Of a stretch of 64,000 bases of DNA, positions 27,339-35,842 are shown piece after piece. The translations under genes were made by a program, and so were the position numbers. The first letter of the stretch is position 1. Every line of letters begins with the position of its first letter. This DNA comes from Treponema sp. GTDB taxonomy: Bacteria > Spirochaetota > Spirochaetia > Treponematales > Breznakiellaceae. The notes beneath the pieces are model-generated. The model worked only from the letters and a program-made list of their open reading frames with translations, made no database searches and was not told where the DNA came from. The stretch lies in assembly GCA_009780855.1 (NCBI GenBank), contig WQZG01000005.1, forward strand, positions 1-64,000. Direction: 5' to 3'.

Positions 27339-29014
27339 AATTTAAAAAAAATCTTTTTTTCCTCGGTTTATTAATTCTTGTCTGTACGGGCGGAGTGTTT
27401 GCGGTCTCTTTTTTTGATGATTCGGGTTCTTTTGATTCTTCGAAAGCAGAAAACTCGCTGGCGCAGAACATTGTCTCGCAGATGACCGATGAACAGGCCC
27501 TTGCCCAGACTTTTATGCTGGGCTGGGTCGGCGCTGAACCTTCGCCGCTCATAGTCAACTGGATCCGCGACAGAAATATCGGCGGGGTAAAAATCTTCGG
27601 CTGGAATACCGGTGATACTTTGCTTCTCGCGCAGACCATAGGCCAATTGCAGGATTACGCTCTTAATACACAATTTGCCATACCGCTCTTTGTCGCAACG
27701 GATCAGGAAGGCGGGCTGGTGCGCCATGTTAAAGGTTCGACCAGCGAAACCCCGGGTAACATGGCAATAGGCGCGTCCGGGTATCCCATTGATTCATATT
27801 TGTCCGGTTATTACATAGGGCGTGAGCTTTCAATACTGGGCGTTAACATGAATTTCGCGCCGACCGTTGATCTTTTTACCAAACAGGATTCGGTATTAAT
27901 CGGGCCCAGATCCTTTGGAGATGACCCTGTCCGCACCGGAATCCTTGGCGCAGCTTTTGTCAAAGGTCTGCAGGCATCCGGAGTTATACCAACCGCCAAA
28001 CATTTTCCCGGGCACGGAGATACAGACCTTGATTCCCACGGAGTACTGCCCAGAATAGATATTCCGTTTGATACACTTTGGGACCGGGAACTTATCCCAT
28101 ACAGGCTGATGGTCAGGGAAGGGCTGCCTGCGGTAATGAGCGGACACCTGGCGTTTCCGCAGACTCCCGCGGGCGGTACTCCTGCCAGCCTCTCATCATG
28201 GTTTTTAAAGGACATACTCCGGGATCGGCTTGGCTTTGACGGACTTATAATTACCGACGATCTGATGATGAACGGCGCCGCTGTTTTTGCCGGCAGTGTT
28301 TCCAAAGCCGCAAAAGCCGCCCTTCTTGCCGGCAACGACATTATTATGTTTTCCAAAACCCCCAATCTTTTTGATCCGATTTGGACCGGCCTTGTCCAGG
28401 CCATGAAGGATGATCCGGTTTTACGGGAACAGGTAAGAAAGTCCGCCGTCCGCATCCTTGAAGTAAAATTAAAGTATTTAAAGGGAGACAATGCCGTTCC
28501 GTTTGTCCCGGATTTAAACAAAGTAAACGAAGGCCTCCCCGATCCGGAAGGCACGGCCTTTTTCCTGGACCTGGCGGCCAGGAGCGTTACCGTTATCAAG
28601 GGCCAGGATACTGTTTTCCCGATGAGTCCGGAAAAATCCGGCAAAGTACTTTTGGCGGGCCGCTACCAGGATTTTTTTACTGCCGGTGAAAAAGCATTCC
28701 CGGATGCGGAATTTTTCCGCTTTCCCAACCGCACCGGCGCCGAACTCGCCCGGCTGGCCAGGGGCGCTGACACAATAATACTTTGTCTGTCGGATTCCGA
28801 CGATTTGGTTTTTCTGCGTTCCCTAAAAGATCTTGGCAAGCGGGTAATAATTTTTTCTGTTTTAAGTCCCTTTTATGTTGAAGAAGCCCTGTGGGCCGAT
28901 GCCGCCATCGCGGTTTACAGTTACGCTCCCGAATCCTTTATCGCAGGTTTCTCGGTAATGCTGGGCCGCATACCGGCGGAAGGAAAACTGCCCTTCCCGC
29001 TTAGAAACGGATGA
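27335..29014 (+). CDS. Exported GH3 glycosidase, NagZ-like (beta-N-acetylhexosaminidase)
   Basis: 559 residues, TTG start overlapping the trxB stop as TTGA. Signal peptide 1-23 (VCTGGVFA). The GH3 catalytic domain shows ATDQEGGLVRHV near residue 130, KHFPGHGDTDLDSHG near 220 (the NagZ His/Asp acid-base loop) and the nucleophile Asp in LIITDDLMMNGA near 306. It would release N-acetylglucosamine from muropeptides or glycans. Most Gram-negative NagZ enzymes are cytosolic; the signal peptide here places this one outside the inner membrane. Residues 400-559 form a C-terminal domain as in two-domain GH3 enzymes. Confidence 0.85.
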   Translation: MKFKKNLFFLGLLILVCTGGVFAVSFFDDSGSFDSSKAENSLAQNIVSQMTDEQALAQTFMLGWVGAEPSPLIVNWIRDRNIGGVKIFGWNTGDTLLLAQTIGQLQDYALNTQFAIPLFVATDQEGGLVRHVKGSTSETPGNMAIGASGYPIDSYLSGYYIGRELSILGVNMNFAPTVDLFTKQDSVLIGPRSFGDDPVRTGILGAAFVKGLQASGVIPTAKHFPGHGDTDLDSHGVLPRIDIPFDTLWDRELIPYRLMVREGLPAVMSGHLAFPQTPAGGTPASLSSWFLKDILRDRLGFDGLIITDDLMMNGAAVFAGSVSKAAKAALLAGNDIIMFSKTPNLFDPIWTGLVQAMKDDPVLREQVRKSAVRILEVKLKYLKGDNAVPFVPDLNKVNEGLPDPEGTAFFLDLAARSVTVIKGQDTVFPMSPEKSGKVLLAGRYQDFFTAGEKAFPDAEFFRFPNRTGAELARLARGADTIILCLSDSDDLVFLRSLKDLGKRVIIFSVLSPFYVEEALWADAAIAVYSYAPESFIAGFSVMLGRIPAEGKLPFPLRNG

Positions 29015-29883
29015 CCGGTAAAACACCTTCCTGGCATTTGATTCCCAAAACCGGATACCGGGAAATCGAATCTTTTTTAAGGGAAAGGGAACCTGTCTGC
29101 GTGGGCGCCTGTTCCAGATTCATTTCCGGCAATACCAATGTCTGGACGATTAAAGCAGACAGTACAACCGCTGCTTATGGCGGAAGCGGCGGCAGTTCAA
29201 TCGCAGGATTATTACTCCACAGCCGCAATTCCCTTTACCCGATATTTACAGGCAGCGGCGAAATACCACTCCCCAAATTCCTGACCCGTTTTCTGCGCAG
29301 GGCCAGCATACATTCGGTGCAGGGCCTTTGCAGTGACACCGAGAAACTAGAACAGGGAATGGAAAGCCGCGGATATAAAATTTCGGACCGGATCGACTAC
29401 GACCTTATGACATTGGACAGCGAACCTTTGCCGGGCAGCTTTAAAGCCGGTCCTGTTGGCCTTGTGCTAAGAAAACCTGCTGAATCCGATACAGAGGCGC
29501 TGTTCCGGCTCCATTCTGCCTATGAACAGGAAGAAGTAATTCCTGCAGGCGGTTATTTTAACCCCGACAACAGCCTTAAAACTCTAAAAAAGATCCTGTA
29601 CCAGGAACAGATTCTTATCGCCTGCCTTGACGGCGAAATTGCCGGTAAAATCAACACCAACGCAAAATCATTTACCAGAGCCCAGATTGGCGGCGTCTAT
29701 GTCCGCCCTGAATTCCGCGGCCTGGGCATTGCCGCCAGGATGTCGGCCGAATTTATGAAGCAGCTCTTTGCCGATTACAAAGGAATTTCGCTTTACGTTA
29801 AAAAACGCAATGCAGCCGCAAAAAGCGTGTACAGGCGGCTGGGTTTTACTGTAAGCGGCGATTTTAGGATAAGTTATTACTAA
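29011..29883 (+). CDS. GNAT-family N-acetyltransferase
   Basis: 290 residues. The C-terminal half (about 150-290) is a GNAT fold with the acetyl-CoA loop VRPEFRGLGIAARM near residue 231 and YVKKRNAAAKSVYRRLGF near 265. The N-terminal half has no clear motif and may be a degenerate second GNAT lobe. The acceptor is unknown. It overlaps the glycosidase stop by four bases (ATGA) and ends the trxB operon. The first copy of a 28-bp repeat begins at the last base of its stop region. Confidence 0.75.
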   Translation: MTGKTPSWHLIPKTGYREIESFLREREPVCVGACSRFISGNTNVWTIKADSTTAAYGGSGGSSIAGLLLHSRNSLYPIFTGSGEIPLPKFLTRFLRRASIHSVQGLCSDTEKLEQGMESRGYKISDRIDYDLMTLDSEPLPGSFKAGPVGLVLRKPAESDTEALFRLHSAYEQEEVIPAGGYFNPDNSLKTLKKILYQEQILIACLDGEIAGKINTNAKSFTRAQIGGVYVRPEFRGLGIAARMSAEFMKQLFADYKGISLYVKKRNAAAKSVYRRLGFTVSGDFRISYY

Positions 29884-29908
29884 AAGAGCCAACAGCGCAG
29901 CTGTTGAC
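29881..29908 (+). repeat. 28-bp direct repeat, copy 1 (contains palindrome)
   Basis: Identical to 29959-29986. It contains the perfect palindrome CAACAGC-gca-GCTGTTG and ends in GTTGAC. A further GC-rich hairpin (GGACGC...GCGTCC, 29913-29942) lies between the two copies. Confidence 0.8.
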
Positions 29909-29958
29909 CCGTCGGACGCGCCGGTTCGCAGAGCCGGGCGTCCATTTAATTCATTCCT

Positions 29959-30009
29959 TAAAAGAGCCAACAGCGCAGCTGTTGACATTTCCAAACTGTT
30001 ATTTACAAT
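29959..30009 (+). promoter_or_regulatory. Promoter of the ctpA-like gene overlapping 28-bp repeat copy 2
   Basis: Repeat copy 2 occupies 29959-29986 and its last bases form the -35 TTGACA (29982-29987). TACAAT (30004-30009) is the -10, with a 16-base spacer. The palindrome CAACAGC-gca-GCTGTTG thus abuts the -35, as an operator would. The ATG at 30016 follows the -10 by six bases and has no ribosome-binding site. Confidence 0.6.
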
Positions 30010-30015
30010 TAATTT

Positions 30016-31527
30016 ATGGAAAATAATACCATTCAGCGAAAAAAAATCCTGCCGTTATCCCTTATATGGATAGCTTCAACTGTTATTTTTTGTGCGATTT
30101 TTATTCTTGTCTCAATTCCAAAGGTCCAGGCACAGAGCCGCCAGCAGGAAGATGATACAAGCCAGTACATTTCGATCATCAGAAGCGTTTTTGATTTTAT
30201 TCAGCGTCATTACGTGGAAGAAGTCGATCCCAAAGTAATTTTCGAAGGGGCCATGAACGGTATGTTCAATTCGCTTGGGGATCCGTATTCGGTATACCTT
30301 TCCGAAATGGATATGTCCGACATGAACGATACCACGCAGGGAAGTTTTGGCGGAGTCGGCCTTTATATTTCCAAACAGGTCAGCACGGACGGGAAACCCG
30401 CCTTTGTAGAGGTGGCTGCCCCGATTGAAGATACACCCGGCTGGCGTTCAGGAATTAACCCCGGAGACCTTATTGTCGAGATAAACGGCGAATCCACCGG
30501 ACCGCTTACGTCGGACGAAGTTCTTGCCAGGCTGCGGGGAACACCGGGAGAACCGGTTACTCTTCTTATCAGGCGCGGCGAAAAACTGGAATTCCCGGTT
30601 ACCATTGTACGGGCCGTCATTGAAGTACCGACCGTAAAATCCGCCATGATAGACGATATAGGATACCTCAAGCTCCTTACCTTTACTCCGATGTCAACGG
30701 ACAGGGCAAGGGAAGCCCTCAACGATTTTGCCTCAAAAGGCTATAAGTCGGTGATACTGGATTTAAGAAATAATTACGGAGGCCTGCTGAATTCCGCAGT
30801 CGGAATTACCAATCTCTTTGTTGAAGGCGGAGTTGTTGTTTCCACCAAATCCCGCATAACTTCGGAAAACATCGTTTACTACGCAAGGGCCAAAGCGGTC
30901 GCGGGCCCGGATATTCCGATGATAGTATTAATCAACCGCGGTTCCGCTTCCGCGTCAGAGATTGTTGCCGGCGCCCTCAAGGATCGGGGCCGCGCTTACC
31001 TGGTCGGCGAAAGATCTTACGGGAAAGGTTCGGTTCAGCAGGTATATCCTCTTTCTGCCGCCGGTACAAGTTTAAAATCCGTAGGTTTTAAGATCACCAC
31101 CGCAAGATACTATACTCCCAGCGATGTTAACATCGACAAGATAGGCATTCCGCCGGACAGGGAAGTTTTGTTCCCGGAATTCAGCTCTGATGACGCCGTT
31201 AAACTGAACGAACTGCTTAACGCCAACGAAATCTCCGATTATGTAGCCGCCAATCCGGACGCTTCCGACGCCCAGGTTGAAACTTTTGCCAGGGATTTAA
31301 GTTCGCGTTACGATTTGGACGTGCCGCTCCTTAAGCGTTTGATCCGCAATGAGCAGAACCGGACAACCATAGCCCCGGTTTACGATTTGGAATACGATGT
31401 TCAGCTTCAGGAAGCCGTTAATATTCTGCGGGAGGGAAATTTCCAGTCATTGATGCAGACTTCAAAAACCTTAAAGGAACTGCAGGACGAAGCTGCGCAG
31501 GATGATGAATTTGCCCAGGCCTCTTGA
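30016..31527 (+). CDS. C-terminal processing peptidase, S41 family (CtpA-like)
   Basis: 503 residues. N-terminal membrane anchor or signal (about 15-37), PDZ domain about 100-185 (GGVGLYISKQV, SGINPGDLIVEING), and the S41 protease domain with the catalytic Ser in NRGSASASEIVAGAL near residue 313 and Lys in GERSYGKGSVQQ near 337. It cleaves envelope proteins from their C-termini. Residues 395-503 are an extension rich in acidic residues. Start at 30016 appears leaderless. The rsmE-like gene follows with a TTG overlapping the stop. Confidence 0.9.
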   Translation: MENNTIQRKKILPLSLIWIASTVIFCAIFILVSIPKVQAQSRQQEDDTSQYISIIRSVFDFIQRHYVEEVDPKVIFEGAMNGMFNSLGDPYSVYLSEMDMSDMNDTTQGSFGGVGLYISKQVSTDGKPAFVEVAAPIEDTPGWRSGINPGDLIVEINGESTGPLTSDEVLARLRGTPGEPVTLLIRRGEKLEFPVTIVRAVIEVPTVKSAMIDDIGYLKLLTFTPMSTDRAREALNDFASKGYKSVILDLRNNYGGLLNSAVGITNLFVEGGVVVSTKSRITSENIVYYARAKAVAGPDIPMIVLINRGSASASEIVAGALKDRGRAYLVGERSYGKGSVQQVYPLSAAGTSLKSVGFKITTARYYTPSDVNIDKIGIPPDREVLFPEFSSDDAVKLNELLNANEISDYVAANPDASDAQVETFARDLSSRYDLDVPLLKRLIRNEQNRTTIAPVYDLEYDVQLQEAVNILREGNFQSLMQTSKTLKELQDEAAQDDEFAQAS

Positions 31528-32393
31528 AAAAATTCATTCTGAATTCATCCCCTGATTCCCGGGGGAATGTTATATTAAGCGGGAAGGATTTTCACTATCT
31601 TATCCATGTCCGGCGCATGCAGCCCGGATCGGTAATTGATGCGATCCTTCCCGGCGGCGCGCAGGCGCAGCTTTGCGTTAAGTCAATAACCGGTAATACT
31701 GTTACCGCCTCCTGCGGGCTGTCAGCAGAGCTGTCAGCGGATACGCCGTCTGAAGCAGCGCTCAATACTGCTGCCGGCAATTACCCGGCGCCGGAATGTT
31801 TATCATTGCCTCCCGTTTATCTTTTCCAGGCCCTTCCCAAAGGGACTAAAATGGACCTGATAGTCAGACAGGCCGCGGAAGCCGGGGTAAGCGTAATCGT
31901 TCCTTTTGTTTCTGAATTTTCACAGGTTAAAATCAAAGGCGGCAGCATCGGCAGCTTGCCTGGCGCCGTTTCCGGGGAAAAACAAAACCGGTGGGAGCGT
32001 ATAATCAGGGAAGCCAGACAGCAATCGGGTTCAGATATTCCTACTATTATAAAAAAACCATTGGACTTTGATGGTTTAATGGAATATTGGCAGGAGCTGC
32101 AGGCGCGGTTTCCCGGAGGAACCGGAATTCTTTTTCATCAGACCCCACTTGAACCGGGTACATTACATGATTATCTTGTTAATAGTTTAAAATTTATTGT
32201 TTTGGCAGTTGGTCCGGAAGGAGGATTCTCTGCAGCCGAGGCCGCAAGGTTTCTGTCGGCGGGGTTTAAACCCATAGTTTTGGGTAAAACAGTTTTAAGA
32301 ACCGAAACTGCAGCCCTTTACGCGGCTGCCGCGGTATTTACCATATTATCGGAGCGTACATCTTGGCTGTCGAAAAAGAACCTTCCCCAGTAA
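31524..32393 (+). CDS. rsmE: 16S rRNA (uracil1498-N3)-methyltransferase
   Basis: 289 residues, TTG start overlapping the ctpA stop as TTGA. The N-terminal PUA-like part (1-75, KDFHYLIHVRRMQPGSVIDAI) binds rRNA; the C-terminal SPOUT knot shows VLAVGPEGGFSAAEAARF near residue 227 and LGKTVLRTETAALYAAA near 253, the family's SAM-binding signature. A 25-residue low-complexity insertion (about 72-95) separates the two parts. Confidence 0.92.
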   Translation: MKKFILNSSPDSRGNVILSGKDFHYLIHVRRMQPGSVIDAILPGGAQAQLCVKSITGNTVTASCGLSAELSADTPSEAALNTAAGNYPAPECLSLPPVYLFQALPKGTKMDLIVRQAAEAGVSVIVPFVSEFSQVKIKGGSIGSLPGAVSGEKQNRWERIIREARQQSGSDIPTIIKKPLDFDGLMEYWQELQARFPGGTGILFHQTPLEPGTLHDYLVNSLKFIVLAVGPEGGFSAAEAARFLSAGFKPIVLGKTVLRTETAALYAAAAVFTILSERTSWLSKKNLPQ

Positions 32394-33154
32394 CCCGCGG
32401 CCGCATCAGCCTGCTCAGGGTACCCATTGATATTATCCCTCCCGATGATTTGCAGGAGATAGTCTGCAGACAATTTTTTGACACCCAGGGCAGGGAAAAC
32501 GAAGATCGGCAGGGATTCAATATTGTACTCATGTCGATCTGGGATCTTTTAAAAGCCAGAAGGGCAGGGGAATACCGGGACTTTATCATGAAGGCATCCA
32601 TGATTATTCCCATTTCGAAAAGCCAGATAACAGGCGCCCGTTTTTTAAAAAAATCAACTCCTGTCAGGTACATGCCCTTTCATTTTATTATTAACCTCCT
32701 TAGTATTCTTGAAACCCATGAATTTACTGTATACCTAATGGGAGGCAATGAAAAAATTCTGCGCAGGGTCGAAAATAATATTCACCAGACTTTTCCCAGG
32801 CTCCGGATTGTCGGCCGTTGCAAACCTTCTTTTGGCAGGCAGGAGGAACCGGTTATTGTTGAGGCAATCCGCAAAGCGGCGCCTCACCTGTTCCTTGGCG
32901 GGCGCGGCATACGCGGCGGTGAATTATGGATTGCCAGGAATGACACCGGTCTTAACCGCGGGATAAGACTCTGGTGCAGCGATATTTTTGATGTTTTTGC
33001 GGAAAAACGGAGCCGCCCCGGCGAAAAAATTTTTAATCTGGGGCTGGAAGCTTTTTATTATTGTCTTAAAAATCCCCTTCGATTTTTTAGGGTCTTTTCG
33101 TATATCCGTTATAAATTCCTGCTTCTGTTTTACAGATTGTTCAACAAAGACTGA
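32363..33154 (+). CDS. WecG/TagA/CpsF-family glycosyltransferase (GT26)
   Basis: 263 residues, TTG start overlapping the end of rsmE by 31 bases. It matches the WecG/TagA family: YMPFHFIINLLSILETHEFTVYLMGGNEKILRRV in the middle part (about 100-135), LFLGGRGIRGGELWI near 178. It transfers a sugar (N-acetylmannosaminuronate or N-acetylmannosamine in known members) to a lipid-linked acceptor during cell-surface polymer synthesis. Residues around 70 (KASMIIPISKSQITGARFL) replace the usual DG...P motif in part, so the donor is uncertain. It overlaps the 3' end of the convergent methylase gene by 14 bases. Confidence 0.75.
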   Translation: MAVEKEPSPVTRGRISLLRVPIDIIPPDDLQEIVCRQFFDTQGRENEDRQGFNIVLMSIWDLLKARRAGEYRDFIMKASMIIPISKSQITGARFLKKSTPVRYMPFHFIINLLSILETHEFTVYLMGGNEKILRRVENNIHQTFPRLRIVGRCKPSFGRQEEPVIVEAIRKAAPHLFLGGRGIRGGELWIARNDTGLNRGIRLWCSDIFDVFAEKRSRPGEKIFNLGLEAFYYCLKNPLRFFRVFSYIRYKFLLLFYRLFNKD

Positions 33155-33932
33155 GCCTGGCGGCTTTTGCCATATTGTCGATCAAATATTCCGCTTCCCG
33201 TTCCGTAAGTCCGGCCCTTGCAAAAAGATCCCTGTAAAAGCGTTCCTGTTCTTCCCTGCCCGGCTTTTTATAAAAACCCAAATCCTTGAGCCTGTCGGTG
33301 AGGCGTTTAACATGTAAATTGATATTTTCCTGGTCCATGGGAACCCATTGGCCCTTTGCGCTGAATTTTTCCGCGCCTGCCATTGCAAGGTATAATTCAT
33401 AAGCGTAAACCATTACGGCATGGGATAAATTTAATGAAGGAAAAAGATCGTCGGCCGGAATATGGGAAGCCATGTTGCAGATTTCCAGTTCCTCATCTTC
33501 CAGCCCTGTCCTCTCATTGCCAAAAACTATGGCCGCCTGTCCCTGACTGTCGGCTAACAAGGCCGCGGTTTCGGCAGGCGTCATGCTGACATGTTTGCGG
33601 CGGCGCCCCCTGCGGCGTGTAGTGCCTATTACCAGGGAAAAATCCCTGACTGCCTCCTGCAGCGAACCAAAGGTTTCGGCCTTTTCCCAAACATCTGCCG
33701 CGTGAATGGCCCTGGCCCTGATAACCGCCAGATTCCCGCCGTACTCAAATCCGGCCTCTGTCATAATACCGCCCGCAGACGTATCGTCCGCGGACGGGAC
33801 ATCTACCGAGAACTCTGGCGCGACCAGGCGCAGCCGCGAGAGTCCCATGTTCTTCATGGCCCTGCAAACCGCTCCTACATTTCCGGCTTCCGCCGGCCGG
33901 GAAAGGATTATAACCACATCATTCAGGTTCAT
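33141..33932 (-). CDS. SpoU/TrmJ-like RNA 2'-O-methyltransferase
   Basis: 263 residues. The SPOUT signature is complete: VVIILSRPAEAGNVGAVCRAMKNMG at residues 6-31 (given in part by AGNVGAVCRAM), AAIVFGNERTGLEDEEL near 132 and PSLNLSHAVMVYAYELYL near 165. This is the TrmJ subgroup, which methylates position 32 of tRNAs. A basic run RRRGRRRKH near 106 and a C-terminal extension of about 80 residues resemble the TrmJ dimerisation tail. The start ATG lies six bases after TAAAAT (33944-33939) and lacks a ribosome-binding site. Confidence 0.83.
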   Translation of the reverse strand: MNLNDVVIILSRPAEAGNVGAVCRAMKNMGLSRLRLVAPEFSVDVPSADDTSAGGIMTEAGFEYGGNLAVIRARAIHAADVWEKAETFGSLQEAVRDFSLVIGTTRRRGRRRKHVSMTPAETAALLADSQGQAAIVFGNERTGLEDEELEICNMASHIPADDLFPSLNLSHAVMVYAYELYLAMAGAEKFSAKGQWVPMDQENINLHVKRLTDRLKDLGFYKKPGREEQERFYRDLFARAGLTEREAEYLIDNMAKAARLSLC

Positions 33933-34052
33933 GCAGAGATTTTAATCGCAAACAGCTACTTAAAAAACCCCGTTATTTCCTTTAAGATATTTTTAAAGTA
34001 TTCCTGACAGGGGCGTTGGAATACATAATGACGCATATGGAATAAATCTTTT

Positions 34053-34811
34053 ATGGAAAAAACTTTTTATGGTAAGAAGGCTCTTGTTGTCGGCGGAACC
34101 GGCGGTATCGGTAAGGCCGCTGCGATTGATTTGGCAAAAAGGGGCGCGGACCTGACTATACACGGAGGATCTTCGCAGGAGCGGCTTGAGAATACATTAA
34201 AAATAATCCGGGAAAATAACGGAACAGCGGAAGGCTTCCTTTTACCGATTAAGGGCCCGCAGGCAGCGGAAGAAATTTTTAAATCCTGCAAACAGCCGGA
34301 TATTTTGGTCTGCGCGTGGGGGCCTTTTGGAAGGCGTTCCCTGGAAAATGCAGATTCAAGTTTTTGGCAGTCCATGGTTGAGGGTAACCTGATAATTCCG
34401 GGAATTCTGGTATCGCTTGCATTACCCGGAATGTTAAAAAAAAATTGGGGCAGAATTCTGCTTTTTGGCGGCACAAATACCGATACTATAAGGGGATATT
34501 CTACAAGCGCGGCTTATTCGGCGGCAAAAACAGCCCTTGGGGTACTGGCCAAAAGTGTTGTAAAAAATGTAGCCGGATACGCGGAACAGGCTGCCTGTAA
34601 TAGTTATCCTGATATTACATGCAATGTAATCTGTCCGGGATTGACAGATACAGAATATCTGGACAATGATTTACGGCAATATAACCGGGAAAAAAGCCCC
34701 GGCGGCAAGCCTTTGGATGTATTTGAAGTATCAAAAGTTTGCATGGATATTTTGGAGAATTCCGGAGTAACCGGTGCAATTATCCCTGTTGACAGGGGAA
34801 TTAGTATTTGA
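34053..34811 (+). CDS. Short-chain dehydrogenase/reductase
   Basis: 252 residues with the classical SDR pattern: NAD(P)-binding GGTGGIGKAAAID near residue 14, FGGTNTD before the catalytic Tyr-x3-Lys in AAYSAAKTALG near 152, and PGLTDTEYLDNDL near 196. The family includes FabG-like ketoacyl reductases and sugar or polyol dehydrogenases; the substrate cannot be told. It stands alone: no partner genes of a fatty-acid operon are present. Its stop codon overlaps the -35 of the next promoter. Confidence 0.83.
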   Translation: MEKTFYGKKALVVGGTGGIGKAAAIDLAKRGADLTIHGGSSQERLENTLKIIRENNGTAEGFLLPIKGPQAAEEIFKSCKQPDILVCAWGPFGRRSLENADSSFWQSMVEGNLIIPGILVSLALPGMLKKNWGRILLFGGTNTDTIRGYSTSAAYSAAKTALGVLAKSVVKNVAGYAEQAACNSYPDITCNVICPGLTDTEYLDNDLRQYNREKSPGGKPLDVFEVSKVCMDILENSGVTGAIIPVDRGISI

Positions 34812-34836
34812 CAAAGTGTTAATAAAAATGTAAAAT
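34808..34836 (+). promoter_or_regulatory. Promoter of the STAS/YbjN-like/PspA cluster
   Basis: TTGACA (34808-34813), 17-base spacer, TAAAAT (34831-34836). The -35 includes the TGA stop of the SDR gene. Transcription would start near 34843, 40 bases before the chosen ATG at 34883. Confidence 0.7.
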
Positions 34837-34882
34837 ACGGTAAAGCAGATAAAGGGTTATTGACATGGGTGAAGGAAGCGTC

Positions 34883-35434
34883 ATGACAAACAATGAGATT
34901 GTTAACGGATTTGATGACGAAAAAGACGAGAGCCTCAAAATAAAATTGCAAAAAGTTAATGAAGTAGAAGGCTGTCTTGTTCTCTATTTAACCGGATATA
35001 TCGATACCTATAATTCCAATTATTTCCAAAAAAGGGTCGCAAAAGCCATTGAGTCTGGTTTTATAAGACTGGTATTCCAGTGCGGCGGTCTTAACTATGT
35101 GTCATCGACGGGAATCGGTTCTTTTACCGCTTTTTTAAAATCCGTTAAACCCAGGGGCGGAGATCTGGTACTGCTGGAAATACAACCTAAAGTTTACGAA
35201 GTTTTTCAGCTTCTTGGATTTTCACAATTTTTTAATATTAAAGATAATCTGGACGATTCAATCAATTTTTTCCGCACCGGCAACACCACAGAAACTGTGG
35301 CAATTTTCCCCAAGGTTTTTGCCTGCCCCATCTGTTCCAAAAAGCTTAAGGCACTTAAACCAGGCCGGTTCCGCTGTTCGGAATGCAAAACTATTCTGGC
35401 AATAGACAACGCCGGACAGGTTTTCCTTGGTTGA
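34883..35434 (+). CDS. STAS-domain protein with C-terminal zinc ribbon
   Basis: 183 residues from ATG 34883, which has GAAGGAAG five bases upstream; an ATG at 34865 lacks a site. Residues about 18-125 are a STAS domain like anti-sigma-factor antagonists (YLTGYIDTYNSNYF, then YVSSTGIGSFTAFL with the Ser that partner kinases phosphorylate, near residue 75). Residues 145-175 add two Cys pairs, CPIC and CSEC, spaced as in a zinc ribbon. The combination is unusual for SpoIIAA-like proteins. No anti-sigma kinase gene is adjacent. The gene leads a cluster with a YbjN-like gene and a PspA gene. Confidence 0.75.
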   Translation: MTNNEIVNGFDDEKDESLKIKLQKVNEVEGCLVLYLTGYIDTYNSNYFQKRVAKAIESGFIRLVFQCGGLNYVSSTGIGSFTAFLKSVKPRGGDLVLLEIQPKVYEVFQLLGFSQFFNIKDNLDDSINFFRTGNTTETVAIFPKVFACPICSKKLKALKPGRFRCSECKTILAIDNAGQVFLG

Positions 35435-35448
35435 TACGGTAATTTAAG

Positions 35449-35832
35449 ATGGCTGCCAATAAGATCGAACAATACCTGATTGATTTAATGTACACTTACC
35501 GTGAAGTGGAACCTAACTTCTGGATTATTGATGATCCGGATCACGGACTTGAAGGGTTGGCCGTTATTTATGCCGAACCGCTTGTAATTATCCGGATTCA
35601 GTTAATGGACGCGCCCAAAAGTAAACGCCTCGAATTTTTTACTAAACTTCTCGAACTTAACGCCGGGGATCTGGTTCACGGAGCTTACGGTCTTGATAAC
35701 GAAAAAGTAGTCCTTATAGATACCTTACAGTACGAAACCGTGGATTATTCGCAATTCCGTGCTGTTCTGGACGCTTTTAGTCTGGCCTTAACTCAGCATT
35801 ATCCTATTCTCTCGGCTTACCGGGGCGTTTAA
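35449..35832 (+). CDS. YbjN/CesT-chaperone-like small protein
   Basis: 127 residues, soluble and acidic, without signal peptide. The pattern WIIDDPDHGLEGLAVIYAEP, LLELNAGDLVHGAYGLDNEKVVLID and the final helix AVLDAFSLAL resembles the YbjN / type III secretion chaperone-like fold, in which alpha-beta proteins bind partner proteins. This is pattern recognition without strong motifs. It lies 14 bp after the STAS gene and 10 bp before the PspA gene, so the three probably act together in an envelope-stress response. Confidence 0.5.
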   Translation: MAANKIEQYLIDLMYTYREVEPNFWIIDDPDHGLEGLAVIYAEPLVIIRIQLMDAPKSKRLEFFTKLLELNAGDLVHGAYGLDNEKVVLIDTLQYETVDYSQFRAVLDAFSLALTQHYPILSAYRGV

Positions 35833-35842
35833 GAAGGTTTAT

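Noticed and set aside
27811-28644. 277-residue minus-strand frame
   Set aside because: Antisense shadow of the GH3 glycosidase gene.
29881-29986. CRISPR array
   Set aside because: Only two repeat copies, each with strong internal dyad, next to a promoter; no further units and no cas genes in the window.
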